Below, piece after piece: positions 1 through 7,388 of a stretch of 15,597 nt of DNA (within the stretch, counting starts at the first letter, position 1; every line of letters starts with the position of its first letter). The notes below the pieces were generated by a model that saw only the letters and a program-made list of their open reading frames with translations, made no database searches and was not told where the DNA came from. Made by a program: the position numbers and the translations under genes. Where the stretch lies: positions 1-15,597 of the forward strand of contig DATLFS010000074.1 in NCBI GenBank assembly GCA_035540935.1, written 5' to 3'. Source of the DNA: DATLFS01 sp035540935 (GTDB lineage Bacteria > Actinomycetota > CADDZG01 > WHSQ01).

Positions 1-153
1 CGCCAGGAGTGCTTTGCCGTATGCCACCAGACGCTCCGCCCGCGCATACAGCGCGAAGGCCCGCTCCACCTCGGCCTGGGTCATGAGATCCGGTTCGAGG
101 TCGGCGTTCGCCTTCTCGAACATCTCGATGCCGAGCTCCGCATAACGTGGCAT
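1..153 (-). CDS. Unidentified protein, N-terminal 51 residues only
   Basis: A minus-strand reading frame opens with ATG at 153-151 and runs without a stop to the left edge, so only 51 residues are visible. The peptide begins MPRYAELGIEMFEKAN and is mostly charged, helix-favouring sequence (AEVERAFALYARAERLVAYG). A GTGAGGG stretch just upstream of the ATG could serve as a weak ribosome-binding site. I see no signal peptide, membrane segment or recognisable motif, and I do not recognise the family. The gene is divergent from the ACT-domain gene that starts at 297. The coding call rests on clean codon usage and on the divergent layout. The function is unknown. Confidence 0.6.
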   Translation of the reverse strand, partial: MPRYAELGIEMFEKANADLEPDLMTQAEVERAFALYARAERLVAYGKALLA

Positions 154-296
154 GCCCTCACTATGACGAGGGGGTGCGACACTTTTGCCTTCTACGCGAA
201 GTGTGGTGGGTGAATCCGCCGGAATGGCCCCGCGACGTCGCAGCACGAGCGTCTAGCAGGATGCACGGCGCGGTCCCGGAGGAGTACGCTCGCGGC

Positions 297-674
297 ATGC
301 TCGAGGAGATCACAGTCGTGGTCGACGAGTCGCCGGGGATCCTGGCAAAGATCGGCGAGCTACTCGGCGCGCGGGGCGTGAACATCGAGACGCTCTCCGC
401 CTCCTCGTTCGACGGGCGCGGCGTCATCCACCTGGTGGTCGACGATGGGGAAGACGCGGCCGAGGCGCTCATGGCCAACGGCTTCGAAGTCGAAGGCACG
501 CGCCGGGTTCTCGCGGTGAGCCTGGACGACCAACCCGGCGAGCTCGGGCGCTACTGCCGCCGGTTGCACGATGCCGGTGTCAACATCTTCGCCGCCTACG
601 TCGCCCGGCGGGGCGCCGGCGAGACCGAGATGATCTTCGCCGTCGACGACGTCGACGCCGCCCACTCCGCCTGA
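297..674 (+). CDS. Tandem ACT-domain protein
   Basis: This is a 125-residue protein made almost entirely of two ACT domains, roughly residues 2-62 and 65-122. Each opens with the typical strand-loop-helix pattern: EITVVVDESPGILAKIGELL with GVNIE after it, then VLAVSLDDQPGELGRYCRRL with GVNIFAAYV after it. The D-x-P-G turn is where ACT domains usually bind an amino acid at the dimer interface. Free-standing tandem ACT proteins are generally small-molecule-sensing regulators with no catalytic part, and none is visible here. The frame is open back to a GTG at 147, but the 50 extra residues look non-conserved. The ATG at 297 sits right at the first ACT strand and is preceded by GGAGGAG at 278-284. 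An ATG at 261 is the main alternative start. The ligand cannot be told from the sequence. Confidence 0.85.
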   Translation: MLEEITVVVDESPGILAKIGELLGARGVNIETLSASSFDGRGVIHLVVDDGEDAAEALMANGFEVEGTRRVLAVSLDDQPGELGRYCRRLHDAGVNIFAAYVARRGAGETEMIFAVDDVDAAHSA

Positions 675-685
675 CCCCCCGCACG

Positions 686-715
686 AAAAAGAGGGCCCGC
701 GTCGGCGGGCCCTCT
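686..715 (-). terminator. Rho-independent terminator between convergent genes
   Basis: A perfect 11-bp stem (AGAGGGCCCGC at 690-700 pairing with 705-715) closes a 4-base GTCG loop. Read on the minus strand it is followed by five T residues (complement of 686-690), the classic intrinsic terminator layout for the DUF4383 gene that ends at 733. The ACT gene ends at 674 on the other strand, so the stem may stop both transcripts, but the plus side lacks a T-tract. Confidence 0.8.
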
Positions 716-732
716 CTCGTGAGACGTGAGGA

Positions 733-1176
733 TCAGGTCGTAGCCGTCCCCCGCGTTGCCGGTCCCTCGGCGCCTGCGCTTCCGAAGTAGATCGAGAGCG
801 CTGCGGTCGCCAGGTGGAGGTAGTTGTCGGCGCTTCCGGCATCCTCGATGTTGAGGAAGTCGAGAACCCCCGCCAGTCCCAGCAGGAAGACCACGAAGAG
901 AACGACACCCAGGAGCATGTTCACGCTCTTGGCGCTGCTGTGCTTCGAGGCAGCACCGATCCAGATGGCGCCCAGCGCGAGGTGCACGATGTTGTGCAGC
1001 GGGTTGACCGGGAAGAGGATGAGCTTCTCGTCGGTGTTCGACGCGAAGTCGTCGAAGCCGGTGACGGCGAACCCTGCGATCCCGATCAGCAGGTACACGA
1101 TCCCGAAGACCAGGGCGAACATCTGCGCCGGAGTCCTCCCGGCCGTGGCTCTGGTTCCGCTAGCTCTCGTTGCCAT
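733..1176 (-). CDS. DUF4383 four-helix membrane protein
   Basis: This is a 147-residue integral membrane protein of the DUF4383 family, which is common in Actinobacteria and has no assigned function. Four hydrophobic segments are visible: FALVFGIVYLLIGIAGFAV; PLHNIVHLALGAIWIGAA; SVNMLLGVVLFVVFLLGLAG; and a last one around YLHLATAALSIYFGSAG. The conserved polar pieces N-P-L-H-N-I-V-H before the second helix and D-N-Y-L-H-L-A before the fourth fit this family. I chose the ATG at 1176 because AAGGGGGAGG lies directly upstream. Two further in-frame ATGs (about 1194 and 1209) would only add a short glycine-rich stretch. It is separated from the upstream phosphodiesterase operon by 119 bases and a hairpin, and is probably its own transcription unit ending at the hairpin at 686-715. 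Confidence 0.88.
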   Translation of the reverse strand: MATRASGTRATAGRTPAQMFALVFGIVYLLIGIAGFAVTGFDDFASNTDEKLILFPVNPLHNIVHLALGAIWIGAASKHSSAKSVNMLLGVVLFVVFLLGLAGVLDFLNIEDAGSADNYLHLATAALSIYFGSAGAEGPATRGTATT

Positions 1177-1260
1177 GCCTCCCCCTTCCATCCGATGACG
1201 ACCTTGCACGACTCCGTGGAGTCATCCCGCAGGATTCGCATGGAACCCGCTGCGTGGATT

Positions 1261-1294
1261 GCCCCTCTGCTCGGACGCCGAAACTCCGAGGGGC
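1261..1294 (-). terminator. Stem-loop directly after the phosphodiesterase stop codon
   Basis: GCCCCTC (1261-1267) pairs with GAGGGGC (1288-1294), with an inner TCGG/CCGA pairing in the loop. On the minus strand it begins one base after the stop codon at 1296-1298. There is no T-tract, so it is either a weak or factor-dependent terminator or a 3'-end stabilising structure. The rest of the gap to 1177 contains the small dyad GACTCC-GT-GGAGTC near 1209-1222, and I see no gene in it. Confidence 0.45.
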
Positions 1295-1295
1295 G

Positions 1296-2912
1296 TTACA
1301 GGTAACCCAGGTTGCGCAGGGACTCCTCGATCTGGGCTTCCTCCTCCTCGGTGTAGGCCGCCGCTTCCGCTCCCTCGCCCGCCGCGGGCAGGTCCATCGC
1401 CTCGACCCTCACGGGCGCCTCCTGGAGGAGACCCGCCGGAAGGACGTCGGTGAGCACCTTGCCGTCGAGCCCGTCGGGAAGGGTGCACCCGGCCAGGTAC
1501 AGCGCCGTCGGCGCGATGTCGTACAGGTGCGCACGGAGCCCGGACGCGGGAGTCACCCCCGGACCGGCGATCCCGAAGATCCCGTCCATGTGGTGGAAGC
1601 CCCGTGGGAGCGACCTGTAGTCGTCGAAGATCCCCGGCGAGTAGAGCCCATCCGACAGCTCGTAGGAGTAGGCGCGGCAGATCGGAAAGAGATCGGGCGC
1701 ATGCACCGCCTGCGGCCCGTCCATCACCTCCTCACGCTTCAGGATGCGGTCGACCACCGGCGCGCCGTCGTCCGGATCGACGAGCGACGAGAACCGCTCG
1801 ATGATCTCGTCGCGCACGGACTCGTACTCCGACTGCGGGACGATCCCGTGGGGCTCTCGTCCCTGGAGGTTCACGTAGATGCCCTGCTGCGGGATCGGCG
1901 ACGAGAATGCCTTCGTGCGCGACCAGTCGATCGACGCTTGGGCGGCACCCTTCGCGCGCTGCCACACCTTCTTGGGGAGCACCTTCTTGGCGCGCCGCGC
2001 CAGCTTCCGGACCCCCGCCGAGCGCGTCACGGCGCCGGCACCTCCAACCGACAGGAGACCCCACTCGCGCAGGGCGACGTTGACGTTCACGCTGCGGTTC
2101 TTCGGCCCGAAGCCGTGGTCGGACATCGTCACGATCCAGCCGTCGTCCCCCGCCCAGGCGACGAGATCCCCGACGACCTCGTCCATCTCGTCGAAGAACG
2201 CCCACGCGCGCTCGCGGATCGGCGCGGCCTCCGGTCGTCCGAAGTGCTCTTCCCTGGGGTCTAGGTACTTGTAGTGGACGTGCATGAGCCGGTCGGGGTG
2301 TTCCAGCACCGCGAACAGGATCGGCACGTCGTGAGTCTCGAGGAGATGCCTCAGACCCGCGCGCTTGGCGGCGAGGTTGCGCGACAGGCGCTCGATGATC
2401 GCGGTCGACTTCCAGTCCTCGGCGTAGTCGACCTCGATGTCGATCTCGTAGCGGCCGGAGACCTCGCCCAAGCGCGCGCCGAGATCTGCCGGATGCGTGA
2501 AGTTGTCCGGGGTCTGCCCGCCGCCCTCGGGCGTGAGCATCCCCGAGACGGCGAAGCCGTCGACCGCCGGCGCAGGCCACGTCATCGGGATGTTGAAGAG
2601 GCCCGTCTGCTTCCCCTGCGCGTTCGCCACGTTCCACAGGGCCGGCGCCGCGACGCGGTCGAGGCGCACGAACCCGGCGGCACGCTGCACGTTCCCGACC
2701 GTGAAGCCGAAGATCCCGTGAACGCCCGGATTGACGCCGGTGAAGATCGAGGTCCAGCCGGGCGGTGTGTAGGGCGGCACCGTCGAGGTCAGCAGCCCGG
2801 AGGCGGAGCGGTCGAGGAGTCGTTTCAGGTTCGGCATCCGCCCCGCCTCGAACGCCGGGTCGAGCACGGAATAGGTGGCGCCGTCGAGGCCGAGCAAGAG
2901 CACCTTTCGCAT
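1296..2912 (-). CDS. Type I phosphodiesterase / nucleotide pyrophosphatase-like hydrolase
   Basis: This is a 538-residue enzyme of the alkaline-phosphatase superfamily, phosphodiesterase/nucleotide-pyrophosphatase type. The start MRKVLLLGLDGATYSVLDP carries the first metal ligand (D10). PPYTPPGWTSIFTG at 46-59 holds the probable nucleophile, T49 by alignment with the NPP motif. The remaining metal sites are E-H-P-D-R-L-M-H and M-S-D-H-G-F-G-P. No signal peptide is visible, so the enzyme is cytoplasmic or faces a membrane substrate. The family cleaves phosphodiester or phosphoanhydride bonds. Downstream of a glycosyltransferase and a phospholipid-type synthase, its substrate is probably a lipid- or sugar-linked phosphate. 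The start at 2912 lies 8 bases after the preceding stop. The frame is open for 233 more codons upstream, but those are shadow of the neighbouring genes. The C-terminus ends EEEAQIEESLRNLGYL, very like the sulfatase-fold enzyme ending at 8717. Confidence 0.88.
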   Translation of the reverse strand: MRKVLLLGLDGATYSVLDPAFEAGRMPNLKRLLDRSASGLLTSTVPPYTPPGWTSIFTGVNPGVHGIFGFTVGNVQRAAGFVRLDRVAAPALWNVANAQGKQTGLFNIPMTWPAPAVDGFAVSGMLTPEGGGQTPDNFTHPADLGARLGEVSGRYEIDIEVDYAEDWKSTAIIERLSRNLAAKRAGLRHLLETHDVPILFAVLEHPDRLMHVHYKYLDPREEHFGRPEAAPIRERAWAFFDEMDEVVGDLVAWAGDDGWIVTMSDHGFGPKNRSVNVNVALREWGLLSVGGAGAVTRSAGVRKLARRAKKVLPKKVWQRAKGAAQASIDWSRTKAFSSPIPQQGIYVNLQGREPHGIVPQSEYESVRDEIIERFSSLVDPDDGAPVVDRILKREEVMDGPQAVHAPDLFPICRAYSYELSDGLYSPGIFDDYRSLPRGFHHMDGIFGIAGPGVTPASGLRAHLYDIAPTALYLAGCTLPDGLDGKVLTDVLPAGLLQEAPVRVEAMDLPAAGEGAEAAAYTEEEEAQIEESLRNLGYL

Positions 2913-2920
2913 GGATGGAT

Positions 2921-3571
2921 TCACCTGAGCCTTCGATAGACGGTGAGCAGGATGGCGGCCGAGACCATCGCGATGCCGATGCCGAGGCCCGCCACCACGT
3001 AGCCGGAGAGAGGTCCGAGGATGAACACGATCGCCTGCACGTCGGGCATGCCGGGCGTCGGCAGGAGGCGGCGGCGCGCCAGGGCCCGCGAGAGGCGTCC
3101 GGCCGCGCCGCCCGACGCGGGACCCCGCTCCGCGCCCGAGATCTCGAGGAAGAAGTAGGCGAGCACCGCGTACACCGCCCCCCACAGCACGCCCTGCTCG
3201 GTCCGCCACAGGTAGACGATGAGACCAAGGCCAGCGCTCGCTCTCCTCCCCCCGTCGGCCAGGTGATCCAGTGCCTCGCCGCGCGGCGACGTCACGGAGA
3301 GGGCCCGCGCCAGCTTCCCGTCGACGCAGTCGAGGATGAAGGCGAGGTAGAAGACGAGCCCGCCGGCGATCAGCCCCTCGCGCGTGGCCGTCGCGAAGCA
3401 GACGCCCGCTGCGAGACCGGCGACCAGCGCCAACGCGGTCACCTGATCCGGAGTGAGCCAGCGGCGCCGCGCGAGAACGCGCGCGGCCGGAAGGGCGATG
3501 GGGTCGGTCGCGAGGACCGTCCACCAGTAATCGCGCTTCTTGGCGCCCTCCGCCGTCGCTTCGAATGTCAT
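2921..3571 (-). CDS. CDP-alcohol phosphatidyltransferase family membrane protein
   Basis: This is a 216-residue integral membrane enzyme. It contains the complete CDP-alcohol phosphatidyltransferase signature D-G-x2-A-R-x8-G-x3-D-x3-D: D84 G85, A88 R89, G98, D102 and D106. These residues bind the CDP moiety and divalent metals. The family swaps CMP on a CDP-linked donor for an alcohol such as glycerol-phosphate, inositol-phosphate or a phospholipid head group. Hydrophobic segments flank the motif (about 44-62, 66-82, 113-121, 129-145, 180-210). The ATG at 3571 overlaps the stop of the upstream glycosyltransferase as ATGA, so the two are translationally coupled. The hydrolase gene begins 8 bases after its stop. 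The alcohol acceptor cannot be deduced. Coupling to a GT2 enzyme suggests a glycolipid or polymer precursor rather than housekeeping phosphatidylglycerol synthesis. Confidence 0.88.
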   Translation of the reverse strand: MTFEATAEGAKKRDYWWTVLATDPIALPAARVLARRRWLTPDQVTALALVAGLAAGVCFATATREGLIAGGLVFYLAFILDCVDGKLARALSVTSPRGEALDHLADGGRRASAGLGLIVYLWRTEQGVLWGAVYAVLAYFFLEISGAERGPASGGAAGRLSRALARRRLLPTPGMPDVQAIVFILGPLSGYVVAGLGIGIAMVSAAILLTVYRRLR

Positions 3572-4524
3572 GCTCGTCGCGCTTCCTGCGCCGGATCGAT
3601 GAGCCCTGCACCCCGCGCCTGCTCGGCGGCCCCCGCCACCAGGCCGGTGACCAGTCCGGTGTCCCGCGTCTGCAATGCCTTGCCCAGGTTGATGATGAAC
3701 AGCCCGAGGAGCGCCCACCAGAGCGCCGCGCGGTGACGCAGGTCCTGCGGCATGAGCTTCCGGTGCAGGTAGAACTGGTTGGCGAGGTTCATGCGCTGGA
3801 GGTTGTGCGAGTTGAGCCGCGCCGACGGCGCCTTCAGGTGATCGCAGCGCGCCCGAGGCGTCTGCACCAGCGTCCAGCGGCGGCTGACGCGATAGGAGAA
3901 GTCGATGTCCTCCTTGTAGCCGTAGCCGGCGAGTGCCTCGTCGAACCGCTCGTGCTCGAACACCTGCCTCCGGTAGGACATGAACCAGCCGTTGAAGTAC
4001 TCGACCTTCCGCACACCGGCCGCCTCGGAGATGCCCTCCGCGTAGAACCCGGCGCGGATCTTCCCGGAGTTCTCCGGCCACCAGCCGCCGATGCCGAAGA
4101 GCTTCCGGTACAGGATCGTCCCCCGGCTCGGGCGCGCCGGGCGGACGGGTGTCGCACGAACGCCGCCTAGATCCTCGCCCCAGCGCTCGTACTCCTCGAG
4201 CACCCGCTCGTGGCAGTCCGGAGCCATCTCCACGTCGTCGTCGATCAGGAATACGGGATCGCCGGAGGTGCGGTCGATCCCCGCGTTCCGCTGAACCGTG
4301 AGGCCGCGGGGCGCCGGGTGGAAGTAATCCAAGCGAACCCCGGCGTCCGCGCAGAGCTTCTCGATCTGCTCACGCGTCGGCGTCTCGTCGGAAGAATCCA
4401 CGATGCACAGCTCCGTCGGGAGGACGGTCTGCGCGACCAGGCTCTCGATGGTTCTCAGAAGGTCGTCCGGCCGGTTCCTGGTGGCGATGACGAAACAGGA
4501 ACCTGCAACAGGTCGGTCGTTCAT
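3568..4524 (-). CDS. Family 2 glycosyltransferase with C-terminal membrane segment
   Basis: This is a 318-residue GT-A glycosyltransferase. The Rossmann-type N-terminus FVIATRNRPDDLLRTIESL leads to IVDSSDETPT (41-50), the metal/nucleotide-sugar site I-D-D-D-V (94-98), and the acceptor-side G-Y-K-E-D-I-D-F-S (202-210), where E205-D206 is the usual general-base position. A hydrophobic stretch at about 267-282 (ALWWALLGLFIINLGK) probably anchors it to the membrane. The start is ATG at 4524. The frame is open 18 codons further, but that part is proline/arginine filler, and TACCCT nine bases upstream of the ATG looks like a leaderless -10 element. It heads a three-gene operon with the CDP-alcohol transferase and the phosphodiesterase. 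Donor sugar and acceptor are unknown; an envelope glycolipid is likely. Confidence 0.88.
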   Translation of the reverse strand: MNDRPVAGSCFVIATRNRPDDLLRTIESLVAQTVLPTELCIVDSSDETPTREQIEKLCADAGVRLDYFHPAPRGLTVQRNAGIDRTSGDPVFLIDDDVEMAPDCHERVLEEYERWGEDLGGVRATPVRPARPSRGTILYRKLFGIGGWWPENSGKIRAGFYAEGISEAAGVRKVEYFNGWFMSYRRQVFEHERFDEALAGYGYKEDIDFSYRVSRRWTLVQTPRARCDHLKAPSARLNSHNLQRMNLANQFYLHRKLMPQDLRHRAALWWALLGLFIINLGKALQTRDTGLVTGLVAGAAEQARGAGLIDPAQEARRA

Positions 4525-4653
4525 ACGGGGGCGAGGGTAACGCAGCGCCCCCGGCCGGTTGGGGGGCGCGGAACCCACGGAGGGGGGTGGCGCGACGACG
4601 CTGCGTGACTAGACTGGCCGGGACGAGCGGGCGTTACGAAAGAACGGCGGGCG
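4525..4653 (+). promoter_or_regulatory. Divergent promoter region between the GT2 operon and the PhoD-like gene
   Basis: This is a 129-base spacer between two divergent genes. On the minus strand TACCCT (4539-4534) matches the actinobacterial -10 pattern TANNNT and sits nine bases before the GT2 ATG with no Shine-Dalgarno, as expected for a leaderless message. Just upstream of it, GCGCCCCC (4545-4552) and GGGGGCGC (4562-4569) form a perfect 8-bp dyad that could be an operator or a hairpin. On the plus strand TAGACT (4610-4615) is a possible -10 for the PhoD-like gene, 38 bases from its GTG. No convincing -35 is visible for either. Confidence 0.4.
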
Positions 4654-6630
4654 GTGCTGAACACACGAAGGAACTTCCTGCTCAGGGCTCTCGCGGGTGC
4701 GGCAGGAACGCTGGTGGGCGCGGTGGCGGCGCGGGCGAAGCGCCCCCGGAGCGCCGCGCGCCCACTGTTCCACGAGCGTTTCCGCGGGCGCGACCGCTCC
4801 GGCTGGGGGGCGCCGTGGCTAAACCAGCGGTACGGGCGCCACTGGGCGGTGAAGGGCGGGAAGGGCATCTACCGCCTCCCCGCCTCCGAGACGAACATGA
4901 GCTACCGGCCGAACCCGGTCCTGGTGCTCGACCACGACGTCTCCTCGATCGACCTGCGGGCCACGATCTCGCGCAGCAATCCGACCGCACGGTTCGGGGT
5001 CGTCGGGCGTGCTCAGGGTTACGCGGATTACTACGCCTGCTACCTCACCTCCGGGAACACGTTGCGCGTCGTCCGCTGCGGACACCACGGCGAGCGGGTC
5101 CTCGGCAAGGCCACCCTCCCCTATGCCCCGGCGGCGAAGTACCACGTGAGGTTGCAGGTCAAGGGCGGTGGACCCGTCAACCTCCGGGCGAAGGCGTGGC
5201 CGGATGGGAACCCAGAGCCGTCCCGGTGGCTCGTCTCCGCGACCGACGCGTCGAGGACGGCGCTCGTGGGGAGAGGCGCTTTCGGTCTCCTCTTCGCGCA
5301 CGCGCAGGACGGCCGCGGCTCGACCTTCCGCGTGTCGGAGGTGGTGGCGTGGTCGGGGCAGAGGCGGCGGCCGACGAGCCCCGCGATCACCTATGCGTTC
5401 GCGTCCCCGGTCGTGGGCACGACGGCGCGGGCGGTCGTGAAGACCGCGGTTCCCGCCCGTGTCGACATCCAGTACGGGCCGGAGCCGACGCTGACGCAGT
5501 CCGTCACTACGGTGGCCGCGGGGCACACCGGCGCTCGCGCCGGGACGACGAAGGCCGCTCTCGACGTCTCGTTCTTCGCGGTGGGAACCACCGTGTACTG
5601 GCGCGCGGTCGCGCGGCGGGGCGCGCACGAAGTGATCGGACCCACCTCCTCCTTCCGCATGCCTCCGGCGGCCGGCCTCCCGTTGCGCTTCGCGTTCGGC
5701 TCTTGCTCTCGCTGGAACGGCGCGCCGCACCGTTCTTTCGAAGAGGCGGCGAAGCGGCTTCCGGACTTCTACATCCATCAGGGCGACCTGGGCTACGTGT
5801 CGAACCGGGCCGTGGCGCACGCGCCGGACTGCTACCAGGACCATTGGACCCGCATGATGCTCGACCCGCACTTCGCTCTGATGGCGCGGTCCGTACCGGT
5901 CCTGCTGACTCGGGACGACGAGGAGTACGGAGGCGACGCGGCCGACAGCCGGACGATGAGGAGCTTCACCGTCGGTGCTCACGGAGCCATGCAAGCGAAC
6001 CCGGTCAACGACTACTTCGAGTTCCGCTCAGGGGACGTGCAGTTCTTCGTCCTGGATTGCAGGCGCTACTCCAGCGGCAAGATCGACCCTCCGGAGAAGC
6101 GAACGCGCCTGGGGGAAGCGCAGAAGCGCTGGCTCAAGGAGCGCATGCGCGCCGCGGTCGACTCAGGAGAGGTAGGGCTCCTCGTCGTGTGCTCGCCGAT
6201 GGCGTTCGGGAGCGACTTCTCGCCGGCGTCGTGGCGCCGCACGTACACGGCGGAGTGGTCGGAGCTGATCGACTTCTTCGGCTCGCTCGACGCCGCCGTT
6301 CTGATCGTGTCGGGTGACGCGCACGGTCACCGTATCCACGAGTACCCGCAGAAGAACATCCCGTCGACGCTGCCGCGGGTGCTCGAGTTCCAGAGCGCCG
6401 GAACCGAGCAGAACAAGTGGTCGGAGGGTGTGGACCAGGACATCCTCGTGAAGCGCGCCAAGGGCTCCGGGTTCGGGATCGTGGACGTCGGTCCCGAGCA
6501 GGAAGTGAACGGGCAACGCGTCCGCACGCTCACGCTGTCGGCCGTGCGAAGTGACGGCGGCGGTACCCATTGGCCGCCGAGCAACTACCTGATCGTCCGG
6601 GACCTGGGGATCCTGCCGCTCGGGGTCTAG
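4654..6630 (+). CDS. Tat-exported PhoD-like alkaline phosphatase/phosphodiesterase
   Basis: This 658-residue protein has a GTG start. A twin-arginine signal TRRNFLLRALAGAAG with an A-R-A end near residue 28 implies folded export. Residues about 38-230 look like a jelly-roll/laminin-G-like domain. A fibronectin-like strand domain typical of PhoD follows at about 240-340. The metallophosphatase core follows: FGSC (C351), HQGDLGY (D378, Y381), RDDEEYGGD (from 420), VLDCRRY (D468), LGEAQKRWL, and SGDAHGH (D555, H557). These match the iron/calcium site of PhoD phosphodiester hydrolases, except that the usual D-D-H becomes D-D-E at 421-423. PhoD enzymes release phosphate from phosphodiesters such as teichoic acids outside the membrane. 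The extra N-terminal domain may bind a glycan. No strong ribosome-binding site is seen. The stop codon interlocks with that of the convergent WecG-type gene. Confidence 0.86.
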   Translation: MLNTRRNFLLRALAGAAGTLVGAVAARAKRPRSAARPLFHERFRGRDRSGWGAPWLNQRYGRHWAVKGGKGIYRLPASETNMSYRPNPVLVLDHDVSSIDLRATISRSNPTARFGVVGRAQGYADYYACYLTSGNTLRVVRCGHHGERVLGKATLPYAPAAKYHVRLQVKGGGPVNLRAKAWPDGNPEPSRWLVSATDASRTALVGRGAFGLLFAHAQDGRGSTFRVSEVVAWSGQRRRPTSPAITYAFASPVVGTTARAVVKTAVPARVDIQYGPEPTLTQSVTTVAAGHTGARAGTTKAALDVSFFAVGTTVYWRAVARRGAHEVIGPTSSFRMPPAAGLPLRFAFGSCSRWNGAPHRSFEEAAKRLPDFYIHQGDLGYVSNRAVAHAPDCYQDHWTRMMLDPHFALMARSVPVLLTRDDEEYGGDAADSRTMRSFTVGAHGAMQANPVNDYFEFRSGDVQFFVLDCRRYSSGKIDPPEKRTRLGEAQKRWLKERMRAAVDSGEVGLLVVCSPMAFGSDFSPASWRRTYTAEWSELIDFFGSLDAAVLIVSGDAHGHRIHEYPQKNIPSTLPRVLEFQSAGTEQNKWSEGVDQDILVKRAKGSGFGIVDVGPEQEVNGQRVRTLTLSAVRSDGGGTHWPPSNYLIVRDLGILPLGV

Positions 6631-7388
6631 GAAGTGACGGCCGGCCGCGGCCGTCGTCTCAGGATGCGCGCGAGGAAGAGTGGGTTTCCCACGACATACC
6701 GCCGCCACAGCCGGCGCGGCTCCACCAGCAGCCGGTGCACCCACTCGAGGCCCAGGCGGATGAGCCACTCCGGGGCGCGCGGCTTCTCGCCCGCCGTGAA
6801 ATCGAAGAACGCGCCGACACCGACGCCGAGGCGCGCGCCGGTTCGAACCAGGTTGCGGTCGAGCCATTCCTCCTGAAGGGGGTTCCCCATGCCGACCATC
6901 ACTACCTGCGCGCCTGCGTCCCGGACGCGCGCTACGAGGCTCTCTTCGGACGCAGCGCCCGCGTATCCGTCGGCGATCCCTACGACGTCGAGGCCCGGGA
7001 TGCGGTCGACGAGGATCGCGGCAGCCCTGTCGGCAACGCCGGGCGCGGCTCCGATGAAGAAGACGGGCCACCCTCGCCGGGCCGCGATACCGAGGATCGA
7101 CGGGTTGAAGTCCGTTCCGTTCAGGTTCTCGTAGAAGGGCGCGCCCGCAAGGCGGCCGGCGATCGCGACGCCCGACCCATCGTTCAGGATCACCGCGGTT
7201 CGATCGCGCAGCAGGGCCAGGTACGCGGGGTCGGCGCAGGCGACGTTGATCGTGTGGGCGTTCGCGTAGACGACCAGGGCGGGCGGCATCTCCTCCGCGG
7301 CGCGTTCCACCGCATCGAGAGCTTCGGCGCGCCGCAGGCGGGCCACCGGCACGCCGAGGATGTCAACGCAAGGGAGGCCGGGAAGCAT
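6627..7388 (-). CDS. WecG/TagA/CpsF family glycosyltransferase
   Basis: This is a full-length (253-residue) member of the WecG/TagA/CpsF family (GT26), which transfers an N-acetylhexosamine-type sugar such as ManNAc or ManNAcA to a polyprenyl-diphosphate-linked acceptor at the inner membrane face. Hallmarks in order are N43-A-H-T46, N69-D70-G71-S-G, NLNGTDF (88-94), FFIGAAPGVADRAA, VGMGNPLQEEW, and GVGAFFDFTAGEKPRAPEW. After these come the GLEW-x2-RL-x2-EP-RR motif and the basic C-terminal appendage RRYVVGNPLF, which seats the enzyme on the membrane. D70 is the expected catalytic aspartate. The ATG at 7388 has no Shine-Dalgarno, but TAGCCT lies six bases upstream, so translation may be leaderless. 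It is a committed step for wall polymer, capsule or exopolysaccharide synthesis. Confidence 0.92.
   Translation of the reverse strand: MLPGLPCVDILGVPVARLRRAEALDAVERAAEEMPPALVVYANAHTINVACADPAYLALLRDRTAVILNDGSGVAIAGRLAGAPFYENLNGTDFNPSILGIAARRGWPVFFIGAAPGVADRAAAILVDRIPGLDVVGIADGYAGAASEESLVARVRDAGAQVVMVGMGNPLQEEWLDRNLVRTGARLGVGVGAFFDFTAGEKPRAPEWLIRLGLEWVHRLLVEPRRLWRRYVVGNPLFLARILRRRPRPAVTS

Noticed and set aside
147..296. N-terminal extension of the ACT protein from the GTG at 147
   Set aside because: The extension overlaps the start of the divergent gene, has no ribosome-binding site, and the ACT fold begins exactly at the ATG at 297.
1170..2264. Long plus-strand open frame (364 codons) opposite the phosphodiesterase gene
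   Set aside because: It is rich in Arg, Pro and Val-Asp/His-Val mixtures typical of the complement of high-GC coding DNA, has no family motif, and the minus-strand gene has full catalytic motifs.
4819..5994. Long minus-strand open frame (391 codons) opposite the PhoD-like gene
   Set aside because: It is an antisense shadow with Arg/Gly/His-rich sequence and no domain; the plus-strand frame carries a Tat signal and the phosphatase motifs.
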